A program made the translations under genes and the position numbers. Under the pieces are notes generated by a model. It did no database searches and was not told the DNA's origin. It saw only the letters and a list, made by a program, of their open reading frames with translations. From Pseudovibrio exalbescens DSM 16456 (lineage in GTDB: Bacteria > Pseudomonadota > Alphaproteobacteria > Rhizobiales > Stappiaceae), in the NCBI RefSeq assembly GCF_000422785.1, contig NZ_AUGS01000001.1, positions 372,001 through 436,000 on the forward strand: 64,000 bases of DNA. Reading direction: 5' to 3'. The first letter of the stretch is position 1, and every line of letters starts with the position of its first letter. Positions 1 to 7,056 of the stretch are shown piece after piece.

Positions 1-84
1 GCTGCAAAATGCTTCAGCTTGTTCGCGTGTGGTGATGGCCTCGTTGTCAAAGGCTTCCTGTTGTGTTTCGGAGATATCCGTCAT
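1..84 (-). CDS. Partial gene downstream of flgJ, unidentified
   Basis: An ATG at 84 lies directly after the flgJ stop codon (TAA-ATG), and the frame stays open for 28 codons to the left edge. The visible N-terminus begins MTDISETQQEAF and is acidic and Gln/Glu-rich, with no signal peptide. The tight coupling says it is co-translated with flgI-flgJ. By position it could be a FlgN/FlbY-type flagellar protein, but that is a guess from context; 28 residues are too few to identify it. Confidence 0.55.
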   Translation of the reverse strand, partial: MTDISETQQEAFDNEAITTREQAEAFCS

Positions 85-387
85 TTAGATCTCTTGAAAA
101 TCGAGCAATTGGCGGGTGATGGAATCTGCAAGTCCGATCCCGCCATTGGCCGCCATGCTGGTGGCGTACTCATTGACCATCATTGATTTCCATGCATCCG
201 CGCCAGGTCCGGAGCCGAATGTGCCTCCAGTTTCCAAGCCATTGAACATGGTTTGCATGAGTTGGTTCAGATAAACGGCTTCAAATTCCCGTGCTTTGTC
301 CAGCAGGGCAGACTCTCTAGTTTGCTGGCTGCTGTCTTTGGAGACGACGGGTGGGGTAGAGCGAAGAGCCAAGGCGTCTGGTGTCAT
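85..387 (-). CDS. flgJ: Rod-binding protein, FlgJ N-terminal domain type
   Basis: This 100-residue protein matches only the rod-binding N-terminal domain of FlgJ: a helix with AREFEAVYLNQLMQ (about residues 32-45), then a Gly-rich segment and a conserved MMVNEYA stretch (about 69-75). The C-terminal muramidase domain of enterobacterial FlgJ is absent, as is usual in alphaproteobacteria, so a separate lytic enzyme must open the peptidoglycan for the rod. It has no Sec signal and is expected to leave through the flagellar export apparatus. The start codon directly follows the flgI stop, so the two are translationally coupled and share the sigma-54 promoter upstream of flgI. Confidence 0.88.
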   Translation of the reverse strand: MTPDALALRSTPPVVSKDSSQQTRESALLDKAREFEAVYLNQLMQTMFNGLETGGTFGSGPGADAWKSMMVNEYATSMAANGGIGLADSITRQLLDFQEI

Positions 388-1485
388 TTACAGAACCTCG
401 ATTTCAGCTTGTAGCGCGCCGGAGGCCTTGATGGCCTGCAGAATGGAGATCAGGTCCCGTGGGCCGATGCCGAGGGCATTCAGGCCATCCACCAGTTCCT
501 GCAGGGTGATGGTTTCATCCACCACGGCAAGCTGTGTGCTGTCTTCCGTGACTTCAAGGTCGGTGCGTGGTTGAACGGCGGTCTGGCCGTTGGCAAAGGG
601 GTTGGGCTGGATCACCTCGGGGCTTTCAGAGATGGTTACAGTCAGGTTGCCTTGTGCAACAGCCACTGTTGAAACCTTCACCTGTTGGCCCATCACGATG
701 ATGCCGGAGCTTTCATCAATCACGATCTTCGCGGGCTGGTCCGGTTCCACCAGCAGTTGTTCGATGTCTGTCAGCAGGTCGACAATGTTGCCATTGAAGC
801 CATTGGGCAGGCTCAGTTGCACCGTGCCGGGGTCGAGAGGTTCAGCGGTAGGTAGGCCAATCAACTCGTTGACGGCAATGGCGACACGGCGCGCGGTCGT
901 CAGGTCGGGATTTCGCAGGGCGATGCGTACATTGCGCAGAGTGGCCAGCTTGAAGTCGACTTCGCGTTCGACAAGGGCGCCGTTGGCAATGCGTCCGGCT
1001 GTCGGAACGCCGCGTGTGATCGATGCTGCGTCGCCTTGAGCCTCAAAACCCGCGATAGCCACCGGCCCTTGAGCAATGGCATAGGCTTCTCCGTCCGCAC
1101 CCATGAGCGGGGTTACCAGCAGGGTCCCGCCTTGCAGGCTATCTGCATCACCCAATGCGCTCACTGTTACGTCAATGCGAGTGCCTTGCGTAGCGAAGGG
1201 CGGAAGATTAGCCGTCACCATCACCGCCGCGGTGTTGTCGGTGTTCAGGTCCACTTCATTGGTGTTGACGCCCAGACGTTCAAGCATTGCTTGCAAGCTC
1301 TGCCGGGTGAAAGGCGCGTTGTTCAGCGAGTCGCCTGTGCCTTGAAGGCCGACCACCAGGCCGTAGCCAATCAACTGGTTGTCCCGAATGCCCTCGAAGT
1401 CAGCAATATCCTTGATCCGTGAGGCACTTTGAGCCGGCACGGCGAGCATCACTATACAGGCTATGGTCAGCAAAAAGCGTTGCAT
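388..1485 (-). CDS. flgI: Flagellar P-ring protein FlgI
   Basis: FlgI forms the P-ring around the rod in the peptidoglycan layer. The open frame extends further upstream to 1686, but the ATG at 1485 gives a standard 365-residue protein that starts with a Sec signal (MQRFLLTIACIVMLAVPAQS) and continues into the family signature SRIKDIADFEGIRDNQLIG and GLVVGLQGTGDSLNN. The extra 67 upstream residues lack family similarity and cover the promoter region. The C-terminus ends in the typical LISILQAIKASGALQAEIEV pattern. It is the first gene of a leftward operon with flgJ and is divergent from fliX. Confidence 0.96.
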   Translation of the reverse strand: MQRFLLTIACIVMLAVPAQSASRIKDIADFEGIRDNQLIGYGLVVGLQGTGDSLNNAPFTRQSLQAMLERLGVNTNEVDLNTDNTAAVMVTANLPPFATQGTRIDVTVSALGDADSLQGGTLLVTPLMGADGEAYAIAQGPVAIAGFEAQGDAASITRGVPTAGRIANGALVEREVDFKLATLRNVRIALRNPDLTTARRVAIAVNELIGLPTAEPLDPGTVQLSLPNGFNGNIVDLLTDIEQLLVEPDQPAKIVIDESSGIIVMGQQVKVSTVAVAQGNLTVTISESPEVIQPNPFANGQTAVQPRTDLEVTEDSTQLAVVDETITLQELVDGLNALGIGPRDLISILQAIKASGALQAEIEVL

Positions 1486-1553
1486 CAAATCTGGTCGTGT
1501 CCCAATTGGTTCAAGGAGGGCATGTAGCCCACGAAACGTCTCACGCCCTACAA

Positions 1554-1568
1554 GCGAAAAACGTGCCA
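1554..1568 (-). promoter_or_regulatory. Sigma-54 (-24/-12) promoter of the flgI operon
   Basis: On the minus strand the sequence TGGCACGTTTTTCGC has the invariant GG and GC with exactly ten bases between them; the only departure from TGGCAC-N5-TTGC is TCGC for TTGC. It predicts a start near 1542, about 57 bases before the flgI ATG. Rod and ring genes are sigma-54 dependent in Caulobacter, which fits. Confidence 0.75.
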
Positions 1569-1662
1569 ATCCGGGACGGTGCGAAAGTCCGCGCGTTTCC
1601 TCAGGTTCTCGCAATGCTGCGATATGGGGTGGATAACGATTGCCGGGTTCAAAAAAGTCGGG

Positions 1663-1677
1663 CGGCAAGAGTTGCCG
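1663..1677. promoter_or_regulatory. Candidate FlbD enhancer (ftr-like palindrome)
   Basis: CGGCAA-GAG-TTGCCG is a perfect inverted repeat about 100 bp upstream of the -24 element of the flgI promoter, the usual distance of FlbD-bound ftr enhancers. It also lies about 70 bp upstream of the divergent fliX start. Assignment to FlbD is inferred from position and from the CGGC/GCCG symmetry. Confidence 0.5.
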
Positions 1678-1746
1678 AGCGGGCATGATATCGTCACCCT
1701 AGGGCCAACGCGATTTAATCGAACTGTGCATCAAGGAGAGCTGACT

Positions 1747-2178
1747 GTGCTCATTCGTACGACGCCTGTCTCTGGCTTGTCCTCGACGACCGGGATCCGC
1801 AAAACAAAGAACGACCCGAAGAAGTCGTCCAGTTCCTTCTCAGTGGAGCAGGAAAGCAGCGAAACGCAGACCGCACAAGGCACTGGCCACACTGGAGGCA
1901 TCCAAAACGTGGATGCGCTGCTCATGCTCCAGCAGGTTGATGATCCGATGACGGGCAAGCGCAAGGCGATGAAGTATGGCCTTGATCTGCTGGATCAGTT
2001 GGATTTGCTCAAGATCGACCTGCTGCAGGGGCGGGTATCGCCAGAGCGTTTGGAGCGGATTGTGACCCAATTGGGCAATCGTGTGAAAAGCGGTGACGCC
2101 GGCCTGGATCAGGTGGTGGAAGATATTGAGCTGAGGGCCAGAATCGAGCTGGCAAAACTGGGCCGATTTCCAGATTAA
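1747..2178 (+). CDS. fliX: Flagellar assembly regulator FliX
   Basis: FliX is the alphaproteobacterial trans-acting factor that couples completion of the early flagellar structure to FlbD/sigma-54 transcription of the rod, ring and hook genes. The frame is open from 1579, but the GTG at 1747 is preceded by AAGGAG at 1733-1738 with ideal spacing and yields 143 residues, close to the 139 of Caulobacter FliX. The conserved core is in the C-terminal half: VDALLMLQQVDD, GLDLLDQLDLLKIDLL and RIELAKLGRF. The N-terminal 60 residues are Ser/Thr/Lys-rich and probably disordered. It diverges from flgI, a target of the cascade it controls. Confidence 0.88.
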   Translation: MLIRTTPVSGLSSTTGIRKTKNDPKKSSSSFSVEQESSETQTAQGTGHTGGIQNVDALLMLQQVDDPMTGKRKAMKYGLDLLDQLDLLKIDLLQGRVSPERLERIVTQLGNRVKSGDAGLDQVVEDIELRARIELAKLGRFPD

Positions 2179-2180
2179 AG

Positions 2181-2197
2181 CTATTGATAATCAATAG
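2181..2197. repeat. Perfect 17-bp palindrome between fliX and dksA
   Basis: CTATTGA-TAA-TCAATAG starts right after the fliX stop codon. There is no T-tract, so it is more likely an operator or an mRNA 3' hairpin than an intrinsic terminator. It lies about 140 bp upstream of dksA. Confidence 0.4.
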
Positions 2198-2339
2198 TCT
2201 GCATGTGGATAGCGGTGCGGCTCAAACGTTAAACTTACCTTCATATAGGCGATTAGAACAATTCTGCGTTATCGGGCGTTGTTGTTTTGTTTCCCTGCCG
2301 CTATATTCCCGTCGCCCATATAGGTAGCCGGAGTTGCAA

Positions 2340-2756
2340 ATGGCGGTTGATATCGCAGTTGACTACCGTCCCACAGAGGACGAGGAGTTCATGAATGAAC
2401 GGCAGGTGGAGTACTTCCGTCGGAAGCTTCTCGCCTGGAAGGAAGACATTCTGAAAGAAAGCCTGGAAACGCTTTCCAATTTGCAGGAGGAGAGCCAGAA
2501 CCATCCTGATCTGGCGGATCGGGCTTCTTCTGAAACTGATCGGTCCGTTGAACTTCGTGCACGGGACAGACAGCGCAAGCTCATCGCCAAGATCGACGCT
2601 GCTCTTGCGCGTATCGAAGATGGTTCCTACGGCTATTGTGAGGAGACCGGAGAGCCAATCTCGGTGCGTCGTCTTGATGCTCGCCCAATCGCGACATTGT
2701 CCATCGAGGCGCAGGAAGCCCATGAGCGCCGCGAGAAGATTTATCGCGACGACTAA
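2340..2756 (+). CDS. dksA: DksA-type RNA polymerase-binding regulator (single-cysteine form)
   Basis: DksA inserts its coiled coil into the RNA polymerase secondary channel and works with ppGpp on stable-RNA and amino-acid promoters. The ATG at 2340 has GGAG at 2330-2333 and gives 138 residues; a TTG six bases earlier is too close to that site. The coiled coil covers about residues 20-95, with the acidic tip at DLADRASSETDR. In the globular domain the four zinc cysteines are replaced by C, T, S and A (YCEET...LSIEA), so no zinc site can form. This CTSA form is known from alphaproteobacteria such as Rhodobacter. A terminator follows directly. Confidence 0.93.
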   Translation: MAVDIAVDYRPTEDEEFMNERQVEYFRRKLLAWKEDILKESLETLSNLQEESQNHPDLADRASSETDRSVELRARDRQRKLIAKIDAALARIEDGSYGYCEETGEPISVRRLDARPIATLSIEAQEAHERREKIYRDD

Positions 2757-2778
2757 CAGACTGTTGTGATCAGACTTC

Positions 2779-2825
2779 GGCAGATGCCAGTGTAACCCTA
2801 CCGGTTCTAAAGCATCTGCCTTTTT
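2779..2825 (+). terminator. Rho-independent terminator of dksA
   Basis: Arms GGCAGATGC (2779-2787) and GCATCTGCC (2812-2820) pair perfectly across a 24-base loop and are followed by TTTTT. The long loop is unusual, but the stem and T-run are clear. Confidence 0.8.
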
Positions 2826-2905
2826 ATTTGCGCTCCTGTCATTGCAACTCCAGGATCGCAATCGAAATGAGGGCTGATCCCTCACGTTTTCATTGGATTG
2901 ATCGT

Positions 2906-2953
2906 TAAAATAAAACGGGCACGGTGTGCTGGGGAGCAAAACACCGTGCCCGT
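2906..2953 (-). terminator. Rho-independent terminator of the flgFGAH operon
   Basis: On the minus strand a 13-bp perfect stem, ACGGGCACGGTGT (2915-2927) with ACACCGTGCCCGT (2941-2953), is followed by TTTTATTTT. It lies 41 bases past the flgH stop. Confidence 0.9.
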
Positions 2954-2994
2954 TTGCCGTTTTGAGGCTGGGGAGCCTTACGGCGAAAGACCGT

Positions 2995-3738
2995 TTAGAA
3001 CGGTAAGACGATATCCAGCACCTGACTGCCATAGCGGGGTTGCTGGACCGAGGTAATCTGACCGCGCCCGCCGTAGCCAATGCGCGCTTCCGCGATCTTC
3101 TTGCTGTCGATGGTGTTGTTGGACTGAATGTCCTGTGGTCGCACAACGCCGCCGACCACCAACTCGCGTACTTCGTAGTTAACCCGCACCTCCTGACGCC
3201 CCTCGATGACCAAGTTGCCGTTCGGCAGTACTTGAGTCACCACGGCGGCAACGGTGGTCTTCAATTCTTCCTTGCGGTCTATGGAGCCAGTGCCCTTGAA
3301 GTTGGCGGCGCTGTCCACCGATGCAAGAGCGGTTGACGAAGCGCTGGCGGGTAGGGCGAGCGTATCAATGGCTGTGCCAAGCGCGCCGCCTGCACCCACG
3401 TTGGAGGTGTCACTGCGTGAATGCTCTGATGAATTGTCGAACTCAGCCTGATCCGAGATGGTCACAACGACTGTCAGGATGTCGCCTACCTTCTTGGCGC
3501 GTTGATCCTGGAAGAACGCGCGGTTACCGGACCGCCACAACGAGTTTGCATTGTAGTGTTCAGGCTCCTTCACTGGCATGGGCATTTGAACGGGCCGATA
3601 GCCGGGTTGTGTTCGTGGATCCTGTATCGCAGTCAGTGGTGGCTCTTTTCCAACTTGTGCCAGTCTGTCTGCGGTGGAGCAGCCTGCCAAAAGGGAAGAA
3701 AGCAGGCAGGCAGAGATAATTTTTGCGTAAGGGGTCAT
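2995..3738 (-). CDS. flgH: Flagellar L-ring lipoprotein FlgH
   Basis: FlgH forms the L-ring bushing in the outer membrane. The 247-residue product has a lipoprotein signal with the lipobox LLAGC (Cys20), the family core SLWRSGNRAFFQDQRAKKVGD (about 66-86) and DILTVVVTISDQAEFDN, and the conserved C-terminal DSKKIAEARIGYGGRGQ region. Its ATG overlaps the flgA stop in an ATGA arrangement (3735-3738), so it is translationally coupled. It is the last gene before the strong terminator at 2906-2953. Confidence 0.95.
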   Translation of the reverse strand: MTPYAKIISACLLSSLLAGCSTADRLAQVGKEPPLTAIQDPRTQPGYRPVQMPMPVKEPEHYNANSLWRSGNRAFFQDQRAKKVGDILTVVVTISDQAEFDNSSEHSRSDTSNVGAGGALGTAIDTLALPASASSTALASVDSAANFKGTGSIDRKEELKTTVAAVVTQVLPNGNLVIEGRQEVRVNYEVRELVVGGVVRPQDIQSNNTIDSKKIAEARIGYGGRGQITSVQQPRYGSQVLDIVLPF

Positions 3739-4703
3739 TGGCGGGCCTCATTCAGGCTCGCAACCGATTGCGTCAGGGTGGACACTTCTGCGCGGCCGTT
3801 GCCGGTGACTGTACCCAATACAATCTTGTTGGAACGCATGTTTGCAATTTCGATGATATCGCCCATCGAGCCGTCAGCCTTGGCGCGGCCGATGGTTGTA
3901 AGCTGCATGCCGGGGATGGCGTAGGTCACCATGATCTTTTCGCCCCGCTTGACGAGCAGAGGCGCGGTCACGTCACGGCTGGACAAGATGGAGCCGGCGC
4001 GCAATGTACGCCGGGCCGCCATACCAACAGCCTCTTCTGCGTCCAGAGCAGAGCGGCGGGCCATGCGCTGTGCGGGAATGCGTTCGGTACGCAGGTCCCG
4101 TGAGGAGATGATTTTGCCCCGCTTGATGCGTCGTGCCAGCGTGGTGACTTCTACCATGCGATTGGCATTGCCATTGAACGTCAGGGAATGGGTGCGCCCG
4201 TCCTTGACGATATTGAACGTTGCCGCAAACCGTCCGTTCGACTGCATCCAGTTGAGGTGCGTCAGAGATACCGGGTCTGCAACGCCTGCGTCCGCATGAA
4301 TGCCGGCGGGCAGGGGCGTGGCCCAGCGGATCTCGATGTCCTCATCTTCCGCCAGTGCCTGCGTTGTCATCTTTGATCGAACCATCTGTGTGATCAGGTC
4401 TGCGGTCACTTCCACTGATTTGCGATGAACCGTGACGATATCCAGGCCATCGGTTCCTGCTTCCCAGAAGCCGGCAGCTTGAGCCTGACGTGCGATATCG
4501 CGAGCAGGAACTTTTCCCGTCTCGCCGTGGTCTGGAGAGCGGAAAATCGCTGTGTTCGCAAACTCGCCAGCGCCCTCGTAGAAATCGCCAATTGTCAGGA
4601 CGGCACCTGTCGTGATCACGTGAGGGCGCAGGTGCGGGGCCGCGCTGGCGAGTGAGGCCAGTCCCGTCAAAAATGCCAGCGCCATCAGCAGGCTACGGAT
4701 CAT
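3735..4703 (-). CDS. flgA: Flagellar P-ring assembly chaperone FlgA
   Basis: FlgA is a periplasmic chaperone for P-ring assembly by FlgI. The 322-residue protein starts with a Sec signal (MIRSLLMALAFLTGLASLASA) and ends in the SAF/ChapFlgA domain: RTLRAGSILSSRDVTAPLLV and VKRGEKIMVTYAIPGMQLTT, about residues 225-310. It is longer than the roughly 220-residue enterobacterial protein because of a larger N-terminal part, as in other alphaproteobacteria. It lies 10 bases after flgG and overlaps flgH by four bases. Confidence 0.92.
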   Translation of the reverse strand: MIRSLLMALAFLTGLASLASAAPHLRPHVITTGAVLTIGDFYEGAGEFANTAIFRSPDHGETGKVPARDIARQAQAAGFWEAGTDGLDIVTVHRKSVEVTADLITQMVRSKMTTQALAEDEDIEIRWATPLPAGIHADAGVADPVSLTHLNWMQSNGRFAATFNIVKDGRTHSLTFNGNANRMVEVTTLARRIKRGKIISSRDLRTERIPAQRMARRSALDAEEAVGMAARRTLRAGSILSSRDVTAPLLVKRGEKIMVTYAIPGMQLTTIGRAKADGSMGDIIEIANMRSNKIVLGTVTGNGRAEVSTLTQSVASLNEARQ

Positions 4704-4713
4704 AGCGTGGCTC

Positions 4714-5496
4714 CTAGCGCAGGTTCGACGTTGTTGAGTACATCTGATCAGCGGCCTGAACGATCTTTGAGTTCATTTCATAGGCTCGCTGGGCGGCGAT
4801 CAGGTCTGACAGCTCTCGGACGGCATCCACGTTGGATGCTTCGATAAAGCCCTGTTTGACGCCGCCGAAGCCATCCTGCTCCGGTGTGCCAACCTGTGGT
4901 GCGCCGCTGGCCTCAGTCTCGAGGAACAGGTTGTCACCAATGGCTTCAAGACCGGCCTTGTTCACGAACCGGGCCAATTCAATCTGGCCAAGGTTCACTA
5001 CCTGGCCCGCGTCGTTCATTGCTTGAACGAGGCCTTGGTTGTTGATGGTGATATCCCGTGAGTTCTCCGGAATGACGACCCCAGGCAGGACTGTGTACCC
5101 ATCGTTTGTTACCAACTGGCCTGTGTCGGATCGAGCAAACGAGCCGTCACGAGTGTAACCGGTAGTGCCGTCCGGGCGTTCGATCTGGAAGAAGCCTTCA
5201 CCACGGATGGCAACATCCAGCTCACGGCCTGTCTGGCTGGCCGTGCCCTGCGACATGATCCGGGTTGTTGCGACTGTTTGTACACCTGAGCCGATCTGAA
5301 CACCGTTTGGAACGATTGTGCCAGTGTCGGAGGTTTGGGTGCCCATACGCCGCTGATTTTCGTAGAGCAGGTCCTGAAAGTCTGCGCGCTGACGCTTGTA
5401 GCCCGTGGTCCGCATGTTGGCCACGTTGTTGGAAATCACTTCAACGTTCAGCTCCTGGGCCTTCATGCCGGACGCTGCGATATAAAGTGCCTTCAT
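4714..5496 (-). CDS. flgG: Flagellar distal rod protein FlgG
   Basis: FlgG builds the distal rod. The 260 residues match the family length. The N-terminal rod signature is MKALYIAASGMKAQELNVEV followed by ISNNVANMRTTGYKRQRADF. The FlgG-specific insert containing DTGTIVPNGVQIGSGVQ is present, and the C-terminus carries NVDAVRELSDLIAAQRAYEM, the motif that packs against the N-terminal helix. It is exported by the flagellar apparatus and has no Sec signal. It sits 26 bases after flgF in the flgF-G-A-H operon. Confidence 0.97.
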   Translation of the reverse strand: MKALYIAASGMKAQELNVEVISNNVANMRTTGYKRQRADFQDLLYENQRRMGTQTSDTGTIVPNGVQIGSGVQTVATTRIMSQGTASQTGRELDVAIRGEGFFQIERPDGTTGYTRDGSFARSDTGQLVTNDGYTVLPGVVIPENSRDITINNQGLVQAMNDAGQVVNLGQIELARFVNKAGLEAIGDNLFLETEASGAPQVGTPEQDGFGGVKQGFIEASNVDAVRELSDLIAAQRAYEMNSKIVQAADQMYSTTSNLR

Positions 5497-5522
5497 GTGT
5501 CTGGTCCTTTACTTCGCTTTGT

Positions 5523-6257
5523 TTAAGACACGCGGCCAAGTTCGCGGATAGCGCGTTCTTGCAGTTCATCTCGCTGGGAGATGAGGCGTGAGACAGATGC
5601 GTAATTGCGGGTCACTTCGATCATGCGAGTAATCTCGACGACGCCTTCGACATTGGACATTTCCAGAGCGCCTTGCTGCACCTGCGGGGTGTCCATGGGC
5701 AGAGGATTTTCGCCTGCGTAGGTATTCTTGCCTTGCAGGGTGAGGTTCTGCGGGTTGTCGAAGGTCACCATGGTCAGACGGCCGAGGATCCCTTGATCGT
5801 TGGACAAGGTCCCATCGCGCGCTATGGATAGCGGGCCGTCTTCGGAATTGATTTCGATTGGTCCCCCGTCGACCATCACTGGCAGGCCGTCGGCTGTTTG
5901 CAGCAGGCCATCCGGGCCAATGGCCAGATTGCCGGCGCGGGTGTAAAGTTCACCTTCAGCGCCCTGTACAACCAGAAAGCCTTCGCCTTCAATGGCGACA
6001 TCCAATGGGTTGCCCGTCTGGCGGACAGCGCCTTGGGCGAAGTTGATCGCACTGCCATAATCGTTTGTGTAGGACAGCGGATGATCTGGTGTTTCAAAAG
6101 CCGTCGCTTCGGCCTTTGGCATCAGGTATTCTTCAAAAAGCAGGCTTTGCCCTTTGTACCCGGCAGTATTGATGTTCGCCAGATTGTTGGCCACAACGTC
6201 AAGCTGACGTCTCAGGCCCAATTGGCGCGACAACCCGATAAGTTGTGCGTTTTCCAT
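5523..6257 (-). CDS. flgF: Flagellar proximal rod protein FlgF
   Basis: FlgF is a proximal rod subunit. The frame is open from 6395, but the ATG at 6257 has AAGGA just upstream and gives 244 residues starting MENAQLIGLSRQLGLRRQLD followed by the rod motif ANNLANINTAGYKGQS. The C-terminus has NVEGVVEITRMIEVTRNY, as expected. The longer reading would cover the sigma-54 promoter at 6315-6329. It is the first gene of flgF-flgG-flgA-flgH, with about 46 bases of leader. Confidence 0.95.
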   Translation of the reverse strand: MENAQLIGLSRQLGLRRQLDVVANNLANINTAGYKGQSLLFEEYLMPKAEATAFETPDHPLSYTNDYGSAINFAQGAVRQTGNPLDVAIEGEGFLVVQGAEGELYTRAGNLAIGPDGLLQTADGLPVMVDGGPIEINSEDGPLSIARDGTLSNDQGILGRLTMVTFDNPQNLTLQGKNTYAGENPLPMDTPQVQQGALEMSNVEGVVEITRMIEVTRNYASVSRLISQRDELQERAIRELGRVS

Positions 6258-6314
6258 GTTCGTCGTCCTTGCTCCCCAGCAAGCTGACCCGGCCGGGCCA
6301 GCGGTTAACCATAT

Positions 6315-6329
6315 GCAGGGAGTGTGCCA
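6315..6329 (-). promoter_or_regulatory. Sigma-54 (-24/-12) promoter of flgF-flgG-flgA-flgH
   Basis: TGGCACACTCCCTGC on the minus strand has perfect GG-N10-GC spacing and differs from TGGCAC-N5-TTGC by one base. The predicted start near 6303 is 46 bases before the flgF ATG. No ftr-like palindrome as clear as the one at flgI was found nearby. Confidence 0.75.
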
Positions 6330-6460
6330 ACTGTGGACTTGCCGGGTTTCCCGTCGTTTTTCTGGGTATGGCGCCGTGAAAGTCAGGTTCGGCACCTATC
6401 AACCAGCAATAATGAACTGATAAAAAATGCCAGTGGGCAAAAAGTGCCTAATTGGTTCTG

Positions 6461-6475
6461 TTAACCATCTGTTAA
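6461..6475 (+). promoter_or_regulatory. CtrA box 1 upstream of fliL
   Basis: TTAA-CCATCTG-TTAA, followed by C, is an exact match to the full CtrA site TTAA-N7-TTAA. It ends 71 bases before the fliL ATG. Confidence 0.75.
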
Positions 6476-6488
6476 CCAATCGGGCTGT

Positions 6489-6503
6489 TTAACTGTTTGT
6501 TAA
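6489..6503 (+). promoter_or_regulatory. CtrA box 2 upstream of fliL
   Basis: TTAA-CTGTTTG-TTAA is a second exact CtrA site, 28 bases after the first and ending 43 bases before fliL. Two tandem full sites suggest cooperative control of the rightward operon fliL-fliM-DUF6468-motE. Confidence 0.75.
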
Positions 6504-6546
6504 GAGTTGAACTAAAATCACGTAAAGTTCGTGGGCGGGACGAGCG

Positions 6547-7044
6547 ATGACTGATGCACAGGATCCTGAACTGGAAGAAGCGCAGGAGCCGGAACGGAAA
6601 AGCAAAAAGAAGATTTTGGTCTTTGTTTTTGCGGGGGTGCTTGTTCTGTCCCTGCTGGGCGGAGTTGCGGCCTATATGGGGCTTTTGGACAGCGTGACGC
6701 AGTCTCTGGATCCTGATGCTGCCAATCAGCCTCAACAAAAGCCGGTCGTCTTTTACGATCTGCCGGAAATGACAGTGAACCTGGCAACCGATGATCGCCG
6801 GACGTTCCTTAAGGTGCGCATTGCACTGGAGGTGGAGAGCTCATCGGTTATTGACGACATCGAACCTTATCTGCCGCGCATCATGGATGCTTTTCAGATT
6901 TACTTGCGTGAGCTGCGCCCAGCGGACCTGGAAGGATCTGCCGGGTTGTTCCGCTTGAAGGAGCAACTCCTACGCCGCATCAATCTGGCGATCTATCCGG
7001 CGAAGGTGGACGGTGTTCTGTTCAAAGAAATTCTGATTCAATAG
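6547..7044 (+). CDS. fliL: Flagellar basal-body-associated protein FliL
   Basis: FliL is a single-pass inner-membrane protein that rings the stator and increases motor torque. The 165 residues have a short charged cytoplasmic N-terminus (ERKSKKK), one transmembrane helix (about residues 25-45, FVFAGVLVLSLLGGVAAY) and a periplasmic SPFH-like domain ending VDGVLFKEILIQ. The family patterns MTVNLATDDRRTFLKVRIAL and a basic LRRINLAIYP helix are visible. It starts the CtrA-box-controlled operon, with fliM 12 bases downstream. Confidence 0.93.
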   Translation: MTDAQDPELEEAQEPERKSKKKILVFVFAGVLVLSLLGGVAAYMGLLDSVTQSLDPDAANQPQQKPVVFYDLPEMTVNLATDDRRTFLKVRIALEVESSSVIDDIEPYLPRIMDAFQIYLRELRPADLEGSAGLFRLKEQLLRRINLAIYPAKVDGVLFKEILIQ

Positions 7045-7056
7045 GGGAGGCGTTGC

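Noticed and set aside
388-1686. Extended 432-residue reading of flgI
   Set aside because: The extra N-terminal 67 residues precede a clear Sec signal peptide and would include the sigma-54 promoter.
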